64,000 nt of DNA from an uncultured Eubacteriales bacterium. GTDB taxonomy: Bacteria > Bacillota > Clostridia > Peptostreptococcales > Anaerovoracaceae. Shown here piece after piece: positions 42,729 to 52,367 of the stretch (position 1 is the first letter of the stretch; each line of letters opens with the position of its first letter). A model generated the notes under the pieces. It was given only the letters and a program-made list of their open reading frames with translations. It made no database searches and had not been told where the DNA came from. Both the position numbers and the translations under genes were made by a program. Location: positions 1-64,000 of the forward strand of contig CADBXM010000010.1 of assembly GCA_902798745.1 (NCBI GenBank), read 5' to 3'.

Positions 42729-43715
42729 TTATTTCTCCCAGCGATACTTATCCATATCGACACATCCGTTTTTCTTAAACCCGACGCCTTCCGACTCCAG
42801 AAGTTCGCGTTGCTCAGGCCATCCCGGCACTGTCCTTCCGGCGCTGTTCACTACCCTGTGGCAAGGATACTCTCCATAGCGATCAGCCATACTCATGATC
42901 CTGCCAACCATGCGCGAATTCTTTTCTCTTCCGACTATCCTGGCTATCTGGCCATAACTCGCGACCTTTCCCGGAGGTATGCTAAGAGCGACATCAAGCA
43001 CTTTTCTAACAAGTTCCTCGTCCATAACCGATACTTTTCCGGCGGTCAGTTCAAAACTGCGTTTTATCAGTGCCTTCACTTTTTCATCAGGCAGAGCGTC
43101 GTCCAGTATCACCGATATCCAGGTCCTGTGATTCATGTGCCACGCCGGATAAATGTTTTTCATCCCTCTGAACGATGCGGCGCTTCCGTCTTCGATCTTG
43201 AGATTCATCACATCTACAAGTTCTGTGCTGTTAGTCTTCTCCACCTGCCCTCTGCGGATATTCATAAGAAGAGCGAACCAGCGGCGACTACCATGATGTC
43301 TGAATACTCCGGCATCTTTTGAATTCTTATCATCCCATGGAAAATCCGGATTCACTCCATACTCGCTGAGTATCCAGGCTGCAAGGCGATTGCTCTGGTC
43401 CGAGGCGAAAGTCACTTCACTGCAGCATTCATGAGATATGCCCAGGAGTATCTTCTCATAAGCATCCCTGACTGTGTTTACGAATGAACCGGTATAATTC
43501 TGATTTCTCAGCTGATCGAATTCCTCACCGCTTTCTTCATCTATCACTTTTCCGGTAACATCGCCATCAATGCCGACAGTTATCTCAGCCCTGAAATCTC
43601 CGTCTAAAAAGCTGCGGACGAGCGTCATGCCGTCCGCGCTTTCAATGAATCCGCAAGGTCCCATCCTTTCGGGATCGAATCTCAGTCTTTTGAATATCTT
43701 TTCCTCAATAGTCAT
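42729..43715 (-). CDS. MmcQ/YjbR domain fused to alkyltransferase-like (MGMT-type) domain
   Basis: A 328-residue fusion. Residues about 1-225 match the MmcQ/YjbR family, with FRHHGSRRWFALLMNI and the CyaY-like tail MNHRTWISVILDDALPD. Residues about 240-328 match the DNA-binding domain of O6-alkylguanine alkyltransferases, with SIPPGKVASYGQIA, NSRMVGRIM and PCHRVVNSAGRTVPGW. The active Cys285 is present, whereas true ATL proteins have Trp there, yet the C-terminal layout is ATL-like. A role in alkylation repair or damage flagging is likely. It is 8 nt after valS. Confidence 0.82.
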   Translation of the reverse strand: MTIEEKIFKRLRFDPERMGPCGFIESADGMTLVRSFLDGDFRAEITVGIDGDVTGKVIDEESGEEFDQLRNQNYTGSFVNTVRDAYEKILLGISHECCSEVTFASDQSNRLAAWILSEYGVNPDFPWDDKNSKDAGVFRHHGSRRWFALLMNIRRGQVEKTNSTELVDVMNLKIEDGSAASFRGMKNIYPAWHMNHRTWISVILDDALPDEKVKALIKRSFELTAGKVSVMDEELVRKVLDVALSIPPGKVASYGQIARIVGREKNSRMVGRIMSMADRYGEYPCHRVVNSAGRTVPGWPEQRELLESEGVGFKKNGCVDMDKYRWEK

Positions 43716-43723
43716 GAACTATT

Positions 43724-46387
43724 CTATTTAAGTGATTCGAGACGGGCTATCACGGTCTCGAGCATACCTTTATACTTCACGCCCTTTTCGCGCTCAGCGT
43801 CGACCAAATGCGCAGGAGCCTTATCGGTAAAGCCCTTGTTAGCGAGCTTCTTCTCTACTCTTGCGACCTCGGATTCGAGTCTCGCCTTCTCTTTTGTAAG
43901 TCTCTCGATCTCAGCATCCCTGTCGACAAGGTCGTCAAGTTTTACCGCTATCTCTGCTCCGTCTATGACTGCTGTCATAACATCATCAGGCATCACATAG
44001 TCGCTTCCCTCGATCTTGATCTCAACGACATTGGCAAGCTTCTTGATTCGCTCCTCGACACTCTGTATCTCTCCGGCGAGTCTATCTGTCTTGATGATAA
44101 GATTGAGCTTCTTGCTCGGTACCGCTTCGGCCTCTGCCCTTATATTACGAACAGCTTTTGTGACAGCCATAGTGGCATTTATCCTCTTGACCGACTTCGC
44201 GTAGTCCATATCAGGATCATATACCGGCCAGTCTGCGCGGATCAGCATGGCATCGACACCGGTCTTTCCCTCTTCATGAGGCAGAACTCCCCAGATCTCT
44301 TCAGTGATGAACGGCATGAACGGGTGCAGGAACTTGAGCAGATCTTTGAGCACTTTTGTAAGTACGAATCTAGCGATCTTCTTGTCATCCTCATCGTCGC
44401 CGTAAAGCCTGCTCTTGACCATCTCGATATACCAATCGCAGTATACGTCCCAAATGAGTTCATAGACCCTCTGGCCCGCGAGACCAAGTTCGAATTTGTC
44501 GAGCATATCAGTGATATACTTTGCGCCTTCATTTACCATCTGGAGTATCCACTTGTCCTCATGTCTGAGCCTTGACTCATCGAACTCCATAGGCAGCCAG
44601 TTGCCGTCTTCGTCCTGAAGGTTCATTATAGTGAATCTGGAAGCATTCCAGAGTTTATTTGCGAAATTACGCGCAGCCTCAATTCTCTTTGGGATATAGC
44701 GAGTGTCATTTCCCGGGCTTATTCCCGTACAAAGCATGAATCTTAAAGCATCCGCACCGTACTGATCGATAGATTCAAGCGGATCTACTCCATTTCCGAG
44801 CGATTTAGACATCTTGCGTCCCTGTTCGTCTCTTACAAGACCGTGAACGAATACATAATCGTAAGGCGCGTCTCCCATACACTCGTATCCACTGAATACC
44901 ATACGGACTACCCAGAAGAAGATTATGTCATATCCCGTGACCAGAACATTGTTTGGATAGAAATAATCGAGGTCTTTTGTCTGTTCAGGCCATCCAAGTG
45001 TAGAGAACGGCCATAGTGCAGAGCTGAACCATGTATCGAGAACGTCTTCATCCTGATGGAAATGTTTACCTCCGCATTTTGGACATACTTCAGGCATCTC
45101 CGCTGCAACCACTACTTCGCCGCAGTCGTCACAGTAATATGCCGGTATCCTGTGTCCCCACCATAGCTGTCTTGAGATGCACCAGTCGCGGATGTCGTAT
45201 AACCAGTTTAGATATACCTTGCTGAATCTCTCAGGAACAAACTTCATTCGTCCTGACTCCACTGCCTTGATGGCAGGCTTAGCAAGCTCGTCCATTTTTA
45301 CGAACCACTGGTCGCTCATCATAGGCTCTACAGCACTGTGACATCTGTAGCACTTGCCGACTGGAATAGTAAGCTCTTCTGTTTTTACGAGGTATCCGGC
45401 TTCGTCGAGATCCTTTACCCACTGTTTTCTGCACTCATAGCGGTCCATACCTTCGTATTTTCCGCAATGCTCGTTCATCGTGGCATCATCGTTCATGCAG
45501 GATATGATCTCAAGCCCGTGTCTCTGTCCGACCTCAAAGTCGTTAGGGTCGTGAGCAGGAGTGATCTTTACAGCTCCTGTTCCCTTTTCAGGATCAGGAT
45601 AAATATCCGCAATAACAGGTATCTCTCGTCCGACTAATGGAAGGATCACGTTCTTTCCTACAAGGTCCTTATATCTCTCATCGGATGGATGCACTGCGAT
45701 CGCGATATCTCCGAACATTGTCTCAGGCCTTGATGTAGCTACAGTGATGCCCTCGCCGCCGTCAGCCGCAGGATATCTGAAATACCAATACTTTCCGTTC
45801 TCATCCTCGTGCTCCACCTCTGCATCGCTGAGAGAAGTCTTGCAGTCAGGGCACCAGTTGATCAGACGGTTTCCTTTATAGATCCAGCCTTTCTCATATA
45901 AATTGATGAAGAATCTGACGACAGCCTTGTTGCATGTCTCATCCATGGTAAAGCGCTCACGGCTCCAATCGCAGGAGTCGCCAAGCTTGCGGCACTGCTT
46001 GGTTATGCGTCCGCCGTATTCTTCTTTCCATGCCCAAACGTGTTCGAGGAATTCTTCTCTCGTGAAGTCTCTCTTGTCCTTGCCGGTCTTTTCGTAAAGC
46101 TCGTTTGCGACCTTGACTTCTGTCGCGATCGAGGCATGGTCAGAGCCAGGAAGCCAGAGCGCACTGTAACCCTGCATTCTTTTCCAGCGTGTCAGTACAT
46201 CCTGCAGAGTTTGGTCGAGAGCATGTCCCATATGCAGCTGTCCTGTAATATTCGGTGGCGGCATTACGATAGTGAACGGTTTCTTGTTTTCGTCCACCTC
46301 GGCTCTAAAAGCACCGCCCTTTTCCCACTCTTCGTATATGCGGTCCTCGAATTGCTTTGGATCATACGTTTTCGCAAGATTCTTCAT
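43724..46387 (-). CDS. valS: Valyl-tRNA synthetase
   Basis: An 887-residue class Ia synthetase, normal length. HIGH-type PPPNITGQLHMGHAL (about 42), the editing domain with VATSRPETMFGD (about 218), KMSKS motif GRKMSKSLGNG (about 525), anticodon-binding region, and a C-terminal coiled-coil arm (about 815-887). It has Cys pairs CPDCKTS and CPKCGGKH. It starts 11 nt after the alarmone synthetase gene. No T-box leader exists here, since there is no room for one. Confidence 0.97.
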   Translation of the reverse strand: MKNLAKTYDPKQFEDRIYEEWEKGGAFRAEVDENKKPFTIVMPPPNITGQLHMGHALDQTLQDVLTRWKRMQGYSALWLPGSDHASIATEVKVANELYEKTGKDKRDFTREEFLEHVWAWKEEYGGRITKQCRKLGDSCDWSRERFTMDETCNKAVVRFFINLYEKGWIYKGNRLINWCPDCKTSLSDAEVEHEDENGKYWYFRYPAADGGEGITVATSRPETMFGDIAIAVHPSDERYKDLVGKNVILPLVGREIPVIADIYPDPEKGTGAVKITPAHDPNDFEVGQRHGLEIISCMNDDATMNEHCGKYEGMDRYECRKQWVKDLDEAGYLVKTEELTIPVGKCYRCHSAVEPMMSDQWFVKMDELAKPAIKAVESGRMKFVPERFSKVYLNWLYDIRDWCISRQLWWGHRIPAYYCDDCGEVVVAAEMPEVCPKCGGKHFHQDEDVLDTWFSSALWPFSTLGWPEQTKDLDYFYPNNVLVTGYDIIFFWVVRMVFSGYECMGDAPYDYVFVHGLVRDEQGRKMSKSLGNGVDPLESIDQYGADALRFMLCTGISPGNDTRYIPKRIEAARNFANKLWNASRFTIMNLQDEDGNWLPMEFDESRLRHEDKWILQMVNEGAKYITDMLDKFELGLAGQRVYELIWDVYCDWYIEMVKSRLYGDDEDDKKIARFVLTKVLKDLLKFLHPFMPFITEEIWGVLPHEEGKTGVDAMLIRADWPVYDPDMDYAKSVKRINATMAVTKAVRNIRAEAEAVPSKKLNLIIKTDRLAGEIQSVEERIKKLANVVEIKIEGSDYVMPDDVMTAVIDGAEIAVKLDDLVDRDAEIERLTKEKARLESEVARVEKKLANKGFTDKAPAHLVDAEREKGVKYKGMLETVIARLESLK

Positions 46388-46398
46388 TTACATTCTCC

Positions 46399-47100
46399 TT
46401 AATAATCACTGTATTTATTTTCATCTTTGAGTACTTCATGACGGACGCGTGACATCCTCTCGTCCACATTGTGGAGGATGTCGGCGCACTCCTTGAGTGT
46501 GTTTTCAATGTCCTGCGCCAGCTCGCCCTTGTTCTTATATCTCAGCTCGTGCTCCAGGCTCGCCCACGCGTCCATCGCAATGCTTCTGAACTGGACTTCC
46601 ACCGGAACCATTTTCTTTTTGTTTACCAGGTATACGGGCACTGCCACTACCACGTGGAGACTTCTGTATCCGCTCTCTTTAGGACTGTTTACATAGTCCT
46701 TCACTCGGATCATCTCGATATCCTCCTGCTTCAGCAACATGTTGGACATGGCAACGAGATCCTCTTCATAGTTGCACACGACTCTGAGTCCGGCAATATC
46801 CAGAACCTCGCGCTTTACGATATCGAGATTGTTGATCGGATCCTCGATACCATATCTTCCGGCTTTCTCGATTATAGCGTCAAATGCCTTGAGTCTGGAG
46901 TTGTAATGATGGATCGGCATATAAGAATGCTGCTTGTCAAAATCATCGGATATTATCTTTATCCTTGTCTCAAGCACTTTTATAGCCGAGCCATACAGAA
47001 GCGATATTTCATCGATCGCCACCTGGAGCTCTTCGTCTGTCCCTTTGAACTGCGGCATCTTTTCACGGATGCGGTCTGCGTAGTAATACCTGAATGCCAT
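46399..47100 (-). CDS. Small alarmone synthetase (RelQ/RelP-like)
   Basis: A 233-residue RelA/SpoT synthetase-domain protein without hydrolase, TGS or ACT domains. Signature segments are DIAGLRVVCNYEED (about 100), SPKESGYRSLHVVVAVP (about 139) and PVEVQFRSIAMDAWASLEHELRYK (about 166). It makes (p)ppGpp. A helical C-terminal tail suits oligomerisation. It lies upstream of valS and 46 nt after potC, all minus strand. Confidence 0.93.
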   Translation of the reverse strand: MAFRYYYADRIREKMPQFKGTDEELQVAIDEISLLYGSAIKVLETRIKIISDDFDKQHSYMPIHHYNSRLKAFDAIIEKAGRYGIEDPINNLDIVKREVLDIAGLRVVCNYEEDLVAMSNMLLKQEDIEMIRVKDYVNSPKESGYRSLHVVVAVPVYLVNKKKMVPVEVQFRSIAMDAWASLEHELRYKNKGELAQDIENTLKECADILHNVDERMSRVRHEVLKDENKYSDY

Positions 47101-47146
47101 TTTGTTTTAACCTTCCATTAATCTATATATGTGAATCGTCCGCTGC

Positions 47147-47941
47147 TCAAGCAGTCTGCAGCGTATTATCCTCACGATCCGCCCTGCTCTGTCTGACGTT
47201 TACTGCCAGCAATACTGCCAGAGCTACCACGAACACTATAGTGGAGAGAGCGAACAGGCTCGGTCTGATACCTATCTTGACCTCGCTGTATATTAGCGTG
47301 GAGATAGTATTGATGCCTGCGCCTCTTGTAAAATACGTGATTATGAAATCATCGACCGACATAGTAAAGCTCAAAAGAAAGCCCGATGTGATGCCCGGCC
47401 ATAATTCCGGGAGCACTATCTTTCTGAATGCGTATCTCTCAGAGGCACCGAGATCGAGCGCCGCCTCATACAGCCTGTCAGTGCTTCTGTTCACCCTAGG
47501 CCTCACCGATAATATCACATACGGAATGCAGAATGTAGCGTGACTGAAGAGGATCGTCATATATCCGCGCGGCGCTCCCACCATTAGGAAGAAGAGCATC
47601 AGCGCTATACCCGTAACTATATCCGCATTGAGCATCGGGATGTTGTTTATACCGAGCAAAGTATTCTGTGTCCTTGGCTTCATAGCGGCCATTCCGAGCA
47701 CCGCCATGGTACCAACTACGGTCGCTATGAGCGCCGCTAATATAGCGATCGAGAATGTATTGACGATCGCGCCCATCATCAGACGGCTTTGGAAGAGTTC
47801 CTGATACCATTTAAGGCTGAATCCGCCCCACACCGACATCGACTTGACTTCGTTGAAACTGAGCACGATAAGAGTCAGTATCGGCAGATACAGGAACAAC
47901 ATCACTATCAACACATATATCCGTCCGAAAGATCTTTTCAT
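47147..47941 (-). CDS. potC: Spermidine/putrescine ABC transporter permease PotC
   Basis: A 264-residue inner permease with six membrane helices. The EAA loop is EAALDLGASERYAFRKIVLPELWPG (about 171-196; cut here only as landmarks EAALDLGAS and LPELWPG). It pairs with PotB to form the channel. Its start abuts the potB stop with no spacer. The operon lacks a binding-protein gene. Confidence 0.95.
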   Translation of the reverse strand: MKRSFGRIYVLIVMLFLYLPILTLIVLSFNEVKSMSVWGGFSLKWYQELFQSRLMMGAIVNTFSIAILAALIATVVGTMAVLGMAAMKPRTQNTLLGINNIPMLNADIVTGIALMLFFLMVGAPRGYMTILFSHATFCIPYVILSVRPRVNRSTDRLYEAALDLGASERYAFRKIVLPELWPGITSGFLLSFTMSVDDFIITYFTRGAGINTISTLIYSEVKIGIRPSLFALSTIVFVVALAVLLAVNVRQSRADREDNTLQTA

Positions 47942-48757
47942 TTAAATCAGACTGGCGCCTCCCGTCTTGTCGAAACGCTGCAATATAAGCATGCTCGCTA
48001 TTATGAATAACATCATTACCAGAGACAGTCCCGATCCGAGATACCAGTTAGAATTCACTGTGAATTCCTGTTCGATGATATTCCCTATCAGGTTGATCTT
48101 GCCTCCGCCGAGCATGTTGGAAATAACGAATGTCGTCAGAGCCGGTATGAATACCATAGTGATCCCGCTCACGATGCCCGGCACCGAAAGCGGCAATATG
48201 ATTTTTGTATATACTTTGGATCTTCCGGCTCCGAGGTCATAAGCAGCCTCTATCAGATGATCGTCGATCTTTGAGACCGTGTTGTATATCGGGAGTATCA
48301 TGAACGGCAGGAAGTCATATACCATGCCGAGCACTATCGCTCCAGGGGTATTCATCATCTCCTGACGCGGAAGCCCTATGGCCGATATCACTGCGTTTAT
48401 CACTCCCTGGCGTTCAAGAAGCACCTGCCATGCCATCGTGCGAAGCAGAAAGTTCATCCACATTGGCAGGATGATCACGAAAATGAGAAAGCCCTGCTTT
48501 CCATACTTGCTCTCACGCAATACCATCGCCATAGGAAAAGCGATGACAAGACATATCGCAGTGCTTATCAGCGCAAGCAAAAGCGACAGGCCGAGAGCCT
48601 GCATATGATCGCTTCTGAACATCGCAAGAATGTTTTCGAGTGTGAAATCTCCGTCTCTGTTCGTAAAGCCATAAAAAGCAATCGAAGCGAGCGGCACCAA
48701 TGTGCCGGCGAATATCCATATTATGAATGGTATCGAATATGCTTTGCTTGCTTTCAA
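47942..48757 (-). CDS. potB: Spermidine/putrescine ABC transporter permease PotB
   Basis: A 271-residue permease with six membrane helices. EAA-loop landmarks are IEAAYDLGAGRSKVYTKI and LPLSVPGI (about 170-200). The N-terminal signal-anchor helix is followed by TNRDGDFTLENI, the usual periplasmic stretch. It begins 2 nt after potA and is followed directly by potC. Confidence 0.95.
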   Translation of the reverse strand: MKASKAYSIPFIIWIFAGTLVPLASIAFYGFTNRDGDFTLENILAMFRSDHMQALGLSLLLALISTAICLVIAFPMAMVLRESKYGKQGFLIFVIILPMWMNFLLRTMAWQVLLERQGVINAVISAIGLPRQEMMNTPGAIVLGMVYDFLPFMILPIYNTVSKIDDHLIEAAYDLGAGRSKVYTKIILPLSVPGIVSGITMVFIPALTTFVISNMLGGGKINLIGNIIEQEFTVNSNWYLGSGLSLVMMLFIIASMLILQRFDKTGGASLI

Positions 48758-48759
48758 CT

Positions 48760-49845
48760 TTATAAATCTATCTCTATCGCCGCTTCAGCTTCGCTCTTTG
48801 GCTTATGCATTATCTGGATGTTCTCGGGATCGACATACATGCCTATCTTCTCGCCTACTTCGTGCTGATCGTAATTCTGAAGCAGCCATTCTATTTTGCC
48901 TGTCTCACTCTGCACAAGCATCTCATAATGCACGCCGATAAACAGCTTAGATGTGATGGTGCCATTCCAGAGGCCTTTGCCATATGGCACGATATCTATG
49001 TCCTCGGGACGTATAACAACATCGACTTTGCGACGTGGAGGAAAGCCCTCCTCAGTACCATCTATACAAGGGTAATCTATGCCGTCTATCCTTACCACTT
49101 TCTCGTCTGACATGACCCCGGACAGTATATTGCTGTCGCCTATAAAGTCTGCCACGAAAGCGTTGACCGGCTCATCGTAGATCTCCTGAGGCGTACCTTC
49201 CTGCTGAATGTAGCCCTCGTTCATGACGACAACTTTATCCGACATTGTAAGAGCTTCTTCCTGGTCGTGCGTGATATATATGAAAGTAATGCCGAGCTCT
49301 TTCTTGAGACGCACAAGTTCATACTCCATCTCCTGGCGGAGCTTGAGATCGAGCGCGCCAAGCGGTTCGTCGAGAAGCAGAACTTTAGGCTCATTGACGA
49401 TCGCCCTCGCCATAGCGATCCTCTGCTGCTGACCGCCTGAGAGCTGATCGATGCGTCTTTTCTCAAATCCTTTAAGGTTGACCAGTTCGAGAGCATCAGC
49501 TACCTTTTTCTTTATGGTTTTTTCGTCCTCTCCTTTTACGCGAAGACTGAACGCGATGTTCTCACCCACATCCATATGAGGAAAGAGCGCATAGTTCTGG
49601 AACACAGTATTAATAGGGCGCTTGTTGGCAGGCATATCGGTGATGTCTACACCATTGAAATACACCCGCCCCTGATCGGGCGTCTCAAAGCCGCCGATGA
49701 TGCGAAGCGTGGTTGTCTTTCCGCAGCCCGACGGGCCGAGGAGAGTCACGAATTCGTTCTCATCGACGGAGAGGTCTATACCGTTAAGCACTATATTGTC
49801 ATCAAAGCTCTTGACGATACCTTCGAGTCTTATGAGTTCTGCCAT
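48760..49845 (-). CDS. potA: Spermidine/putrescine ABC transporter ATPase PotA
   Basis: A 361-residue ABC ATPase. Walker A GPSGCGKTT (37-45), signature LSGGQQQRIAMARA (about 135), Walker B VLLLDEPLGALD (about 155), H-loop ITHDQEEAL (about 192), and a C-terminal TOBE domain (about 285-350) with VIRPEDIDI. It drives polyamine uptake with PotBC. It is the first pot gene and lies 4 nt after the Mrp gene. Confidence 0.95.
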   Translation of the reverse strand: MAELIRLEGIVKSFDDNIVLNGIDLSVDENEFVTLLGPSGCGKTTTLRIIGGFETPDQGRVYFNGVDITDMPANKRPINTVFQNYALFPHMDVGENIAFSLRVKGEDEKTIKKKVADALELVNLKGFEKRRIDQLSGGQQQRIAMARAIVNEPKVLLLDEPLGALDLKLRQEMEYELVRLKKELGITFIYITHDQEEALTMSDKVVVMNEGYIQQEGTPQEIYDEPVNAFVADFIGDSNILSGVMSDEKVVRIDGIDYPCIDGTEEGFPPRRKVDVVIRPEDIDIVPYGKGLWNGTITSKLFIGVHYEMLVQSETGKIEWLLQNYDQHEVGEKIGMYVDPENIQIMHKPKSEAEAAIEIDL

Positions 49846-49849
49846 TCTA

Positions 49850-50737
49850 TTATTCTGCTTTCAAACCAAGTTGTTCAAGTACGCCAATGATCGTTTCCAT
49901 CTGATCGCCGTCGTTGAGTTCGATATCCCCCGCGTCTGCTTCTCTGGAAAGAACAGGATCGATAGGAAGCTGCTCAAGAAGCGGTATGCCGAATGCAGCG
50001 GCTACATGCTCTGCCTGGCTCTCGCCGAAAACTTCTATTTTCCTGCCGCAGTCAGGACATGTTACATAACTCATGTTTTCCACAAGTCCGAGCACAGGAA
50101 TATTCATCAGTTCCGCCATATTTACTGCCTTGGCTACAATCATGGAAACGAGATCCTGAGGAGAAGTCACTACGATAATGCCATCGATCGGAAGCGACTG
50201 GAATACTGTCAGCGGCACGTCCCCTGTTCCCGGTGGCATGTCGATGAAGAGCACGTCGAGTCCTCCCCAGCATACATCTGTCCAGAACTGCTCTACCACT
50301 CCACCGATGACAGGACCTCTCCAAACAACAGGGTCGGTCTCATTATCCACAAGGAGATTGATGGACATCAGTTTGATCCCTCTTTCTGTTTCTTCAGGCA
50401 TGATGCCGTAGTCACTGCCATAAGCCTTTGTATGTACTCCGAACATCCTCGGGATCGATGGACCTGTTATATCTGCGTCCATGATACCGGTCCTGAATCC
50501 GCTGCGAGATGCCGCGATAGCTGAAAGTGCAGTTACCATTGACTTTCCGACGCCGCCCTTGCCTGATACTACAGCGATCACTTTCTTGATCGAACTGTGC
50601 GGATTGAGTTCTGCCTTCTGGATACCACCGTTTCTCGATGGACAGTCTGTGCCGCAGGTGCTGCAGTCATGAGTACAGCTTTCAGGGTCCTGATTCTCCA
50701 GTTCTTCGTTTACTTCGTTTTTGATTTCCTCAGCCAT
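49850..50737 (-). CDS. Mrp/NBP35-type Fe-S cluster carrier ATPase
   Basis: A 295-residue P-loop ATPase. An N-terminal Cys motif CTHDCSTCGTDC (about 21-32) is like eukaryotic NBP35 ferredoxin-type ligands. Walker A VVSGKGGVGKSM is near residue 56 and MPPGTGDVPLT near 163. The C-terminal CPDCGRK CxxC bridges a cluster in the dimer. It carries Fe-S clusters to apoproteins. The ATG at 50737 is preferred over one 15 codons upstream because GGAGGG lies 7 nt before it and the longer form would have no such site. Confidence 0.92.
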   Translation of the reverse strand: MAEEIKNEVNEELENQDPESCTHDCSTCGTDCPSRNGGIQKAELNPHSSIKKVIAVVSGKGGVGKSMVTALSAIAASRSGFRTGIMDADITGPSIPRMFGVHTKAYGSDYGIMPEETERGIKLMSINLLVDNETDPVVWRGPVIGGVVEQFWTDVCWGGLDVLFIDMPPGTGDVPLTVFQSLPIDGIIVVTSPQDLVSMIVAKAVNMAELMNIPVLGLVENMSYVTCPDCGRKIEVFGESQAEHVAAAFGIPLLEQLPIDPVLSREADAGDIELNDGDQMETIIGVLEQLGLKAE

Positions 50738-50768
50738 TAACTTACCCTCCGAAATAGATTTATGTTTA

Positions 50769-51380
50769 TTATTCGTCCGCAAGCTCTGTCATCTCAGAAA
50801 GCAGTCCTCCCGAGATCGCGTTTATCAGCTCCGGATTCGTTTTAAGATCAGTAGTCCATTTTCCTTTTTCGTCGCGCGTGCAGGTTATCGATGCCTGTCC
50901 TGTATAGTCTTTGACAGACAATGAAGCGATTCTCGTAAAAAGATCGTTGAAGAACTGACTTTCATAGCGCAGCCCCTCCTCCACCTTCATCCTGTCATTC
51001 CAGGTCTCAAGATAGACACTGCCGAAGTCATATGTTGTGATATCTACTGTGACAATCACAGATTTTCCATCTTCTGACTTCCCGCTACCCGTGATCATGT
51101 AGTCAAAATCTCTCAGTTTCTCGGCATAAGCATTCAGCATCGTCTCCGATACATTTTCGGAGAAGTCTGCATTCACCGGGATCTCCCCACTCCCGCTTTT
51201 TATTGCGTCAAGTTCTCTGGCAACCTCAACTTCCGCTTCGGCGAAATCGTTGGTCACACTATTGCACGACACAAGCACTGCCGGCATCATGGCCAGCAGC
51301 ATCATCAGAATCATTATTATCGACCTATATTTCTTGCCGCGTTGATCGATTAAAGAAATGGATCCTTTATTTTTTCGCAT
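50769..51380 (-). CDS. Putative lipoprotein of unknown function
   Basis: A 203-residue lipoprotein. The signal peptide (about 20-38) ends at Cys39 in VLVSCNSV. The mature part is acidic, about 160 residues, with a central sequence resembling the DUF5105/DUF4878 type of small extracytoplasmic domains (NDLFTRIASLSVKDYTGQASI). I do not recognise a specific function. The ribosome binding site is weak. It precedes the Mrp gene by 31 nt. Confidence 0.7.
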   Translation of the reverse strand: MRKNKGSISLIDQRGKKYRSIIMILMMLLAMMPAVLVSCNSVTNDFAEAEVEVARELDAIKSGSGEIPVNADFSENVSETMLNAYAEKLRDFDYMITGSGKSEDGKSVIVTVDITTYDFGSVYLETWNDRMKVEEGLRYESQFFNDLFTRIASLSVKDYTGQASITCTRDEKGKWTTDLKTNPELINAISGGLLSEMTELADE

Positions 51381-51444
51381 AGTCCATATATTACCACAAA
51401 GCAGAAATAAATAACCCGCTTTTCAGCATTTAGAATATCTTGTT

Positions 51445-52344
51445 TCAGATAAAGTCGCCGAAAAATTCTACCTCGTGCCTACCTCTGATCCTCTCCTGTC
51501 CGCACGGTTTAGACGTAATCGTTTCTCCGGCGTCCAGTGAATGAGTGAGCCATACGTTACCACCTACCACGCAATTATCACCTATTTTAGTGTCACCACC
51601 GAGTATGGTGGCTCCTGAATAGATGACTACGTTGTTCCCGATATCCGGATGGCGTTTTATACCCTTTATCGGTGTGCCGTCCTCAGCAAGATCAAAACTC
51701 TTGGCTCCAAGTGTTACATGCTGGTAAAGCTTGACATGATCGCCAATAGTAGTGGTCTCGCCCACTACCACTCCTGTACCGTGGTCAATAAAGAAATAGC
51801 TGCCTATAGTAGCTCCCGGATGGATATCTATACCTGTTGTCTGATGCGCCAATTCGGTCATTATCCTCGGGATCAGCGGAACGTTCATTTCATATAGTTT
51901 GTGAGCGATCCTGTATATCGCTATAGCAGTAAACGCCGGGTATGTGATTATCACTTCATCAGGGCTCTTGGCAGCAGGGTCTCCCTCGTAGCCTGCCTGA
52001 ATATCCGTTTTGAGGATCTCAAGTATGTCAGGAAGAGCGTTTACCAGTTCGTCGGTCTTCTCCTTTGCTTCCTCGTGGTCCTTGCAAACGAGTTCGAGCG
52101 TCTGATCAAGGGCGTCATACGCTTTCATCAGTTCGTAAGTTCTCTTCTCAGTTTCGACAAATCTGGCTCTGGCCTTGCCGAAATGATAAGGAAACATCGC
52201 TCGCAAAAGATGCTCTATCGCCTCGGAAGCTTTATCCTGCATACCAAGAAGATGGCCGTCGTTTGGCCTTGTGTCGATTTCTGTCATCCTAAAAGCCAAT
52301 TCTTCGAGGTGAGCCGCTCTGGCTCCGGTTTTTTCCATCGTCAT
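51445..52344 (-). CDS. cysE: Serine O-acetyltransferase
   Basis: A 299-residue serine acetyltransferase of the longer EpsC type. The N-terminal half (1-175) is helical. The left-handed beta-helix begins near GIDIHPGATIGSYFFIDHGTGVVVGE (cited by landmarks GIDIHPGATIG and DHGTGVVVGE), with KRHPDIGNNVVIYSGATILG further on. It makes O-acetylserine for cysteine synthesis. GGAGG lies 11 nt before the ATG. It is 23 nt after punA. Confidence 0.93.
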   Translation of the reverse strand: MTMEKTGARAAHLEELAFRMTEIDTRPNDGHLLGMQDKASEAIEHLLRAMFPYHFGKARARFVETEKRTYELMKAYDALDQTLELVCKDHEEAKEKTDELVNALPDILEILKTDIQAGYEGDPAAKSPDEVIITYPAFTAIAIYRIAHKLYEMNVPLIPRIMTELAHQTTGIDIHPGATIGSYFFIDHGTGVVVGETTTIGDHVKLYQHVTLGAKSFDLAEDGTPIKGIKRHPDIGNNVVIYSGATILGGDTKIGDNCVVGGNVWLTHSLDAGETITSKPCGQERIRGRHEVEFFGDFI

Positions 52345-52367
52345 TTTGATTTGATCCTCCGTGTCTT

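Noticed and set aside
43724..47100. T-box leader for valS (and for glyS at 14.6 kb)
   Set aside because: Only 11 and 37 nt lie between genes, and the T-box core is not present.
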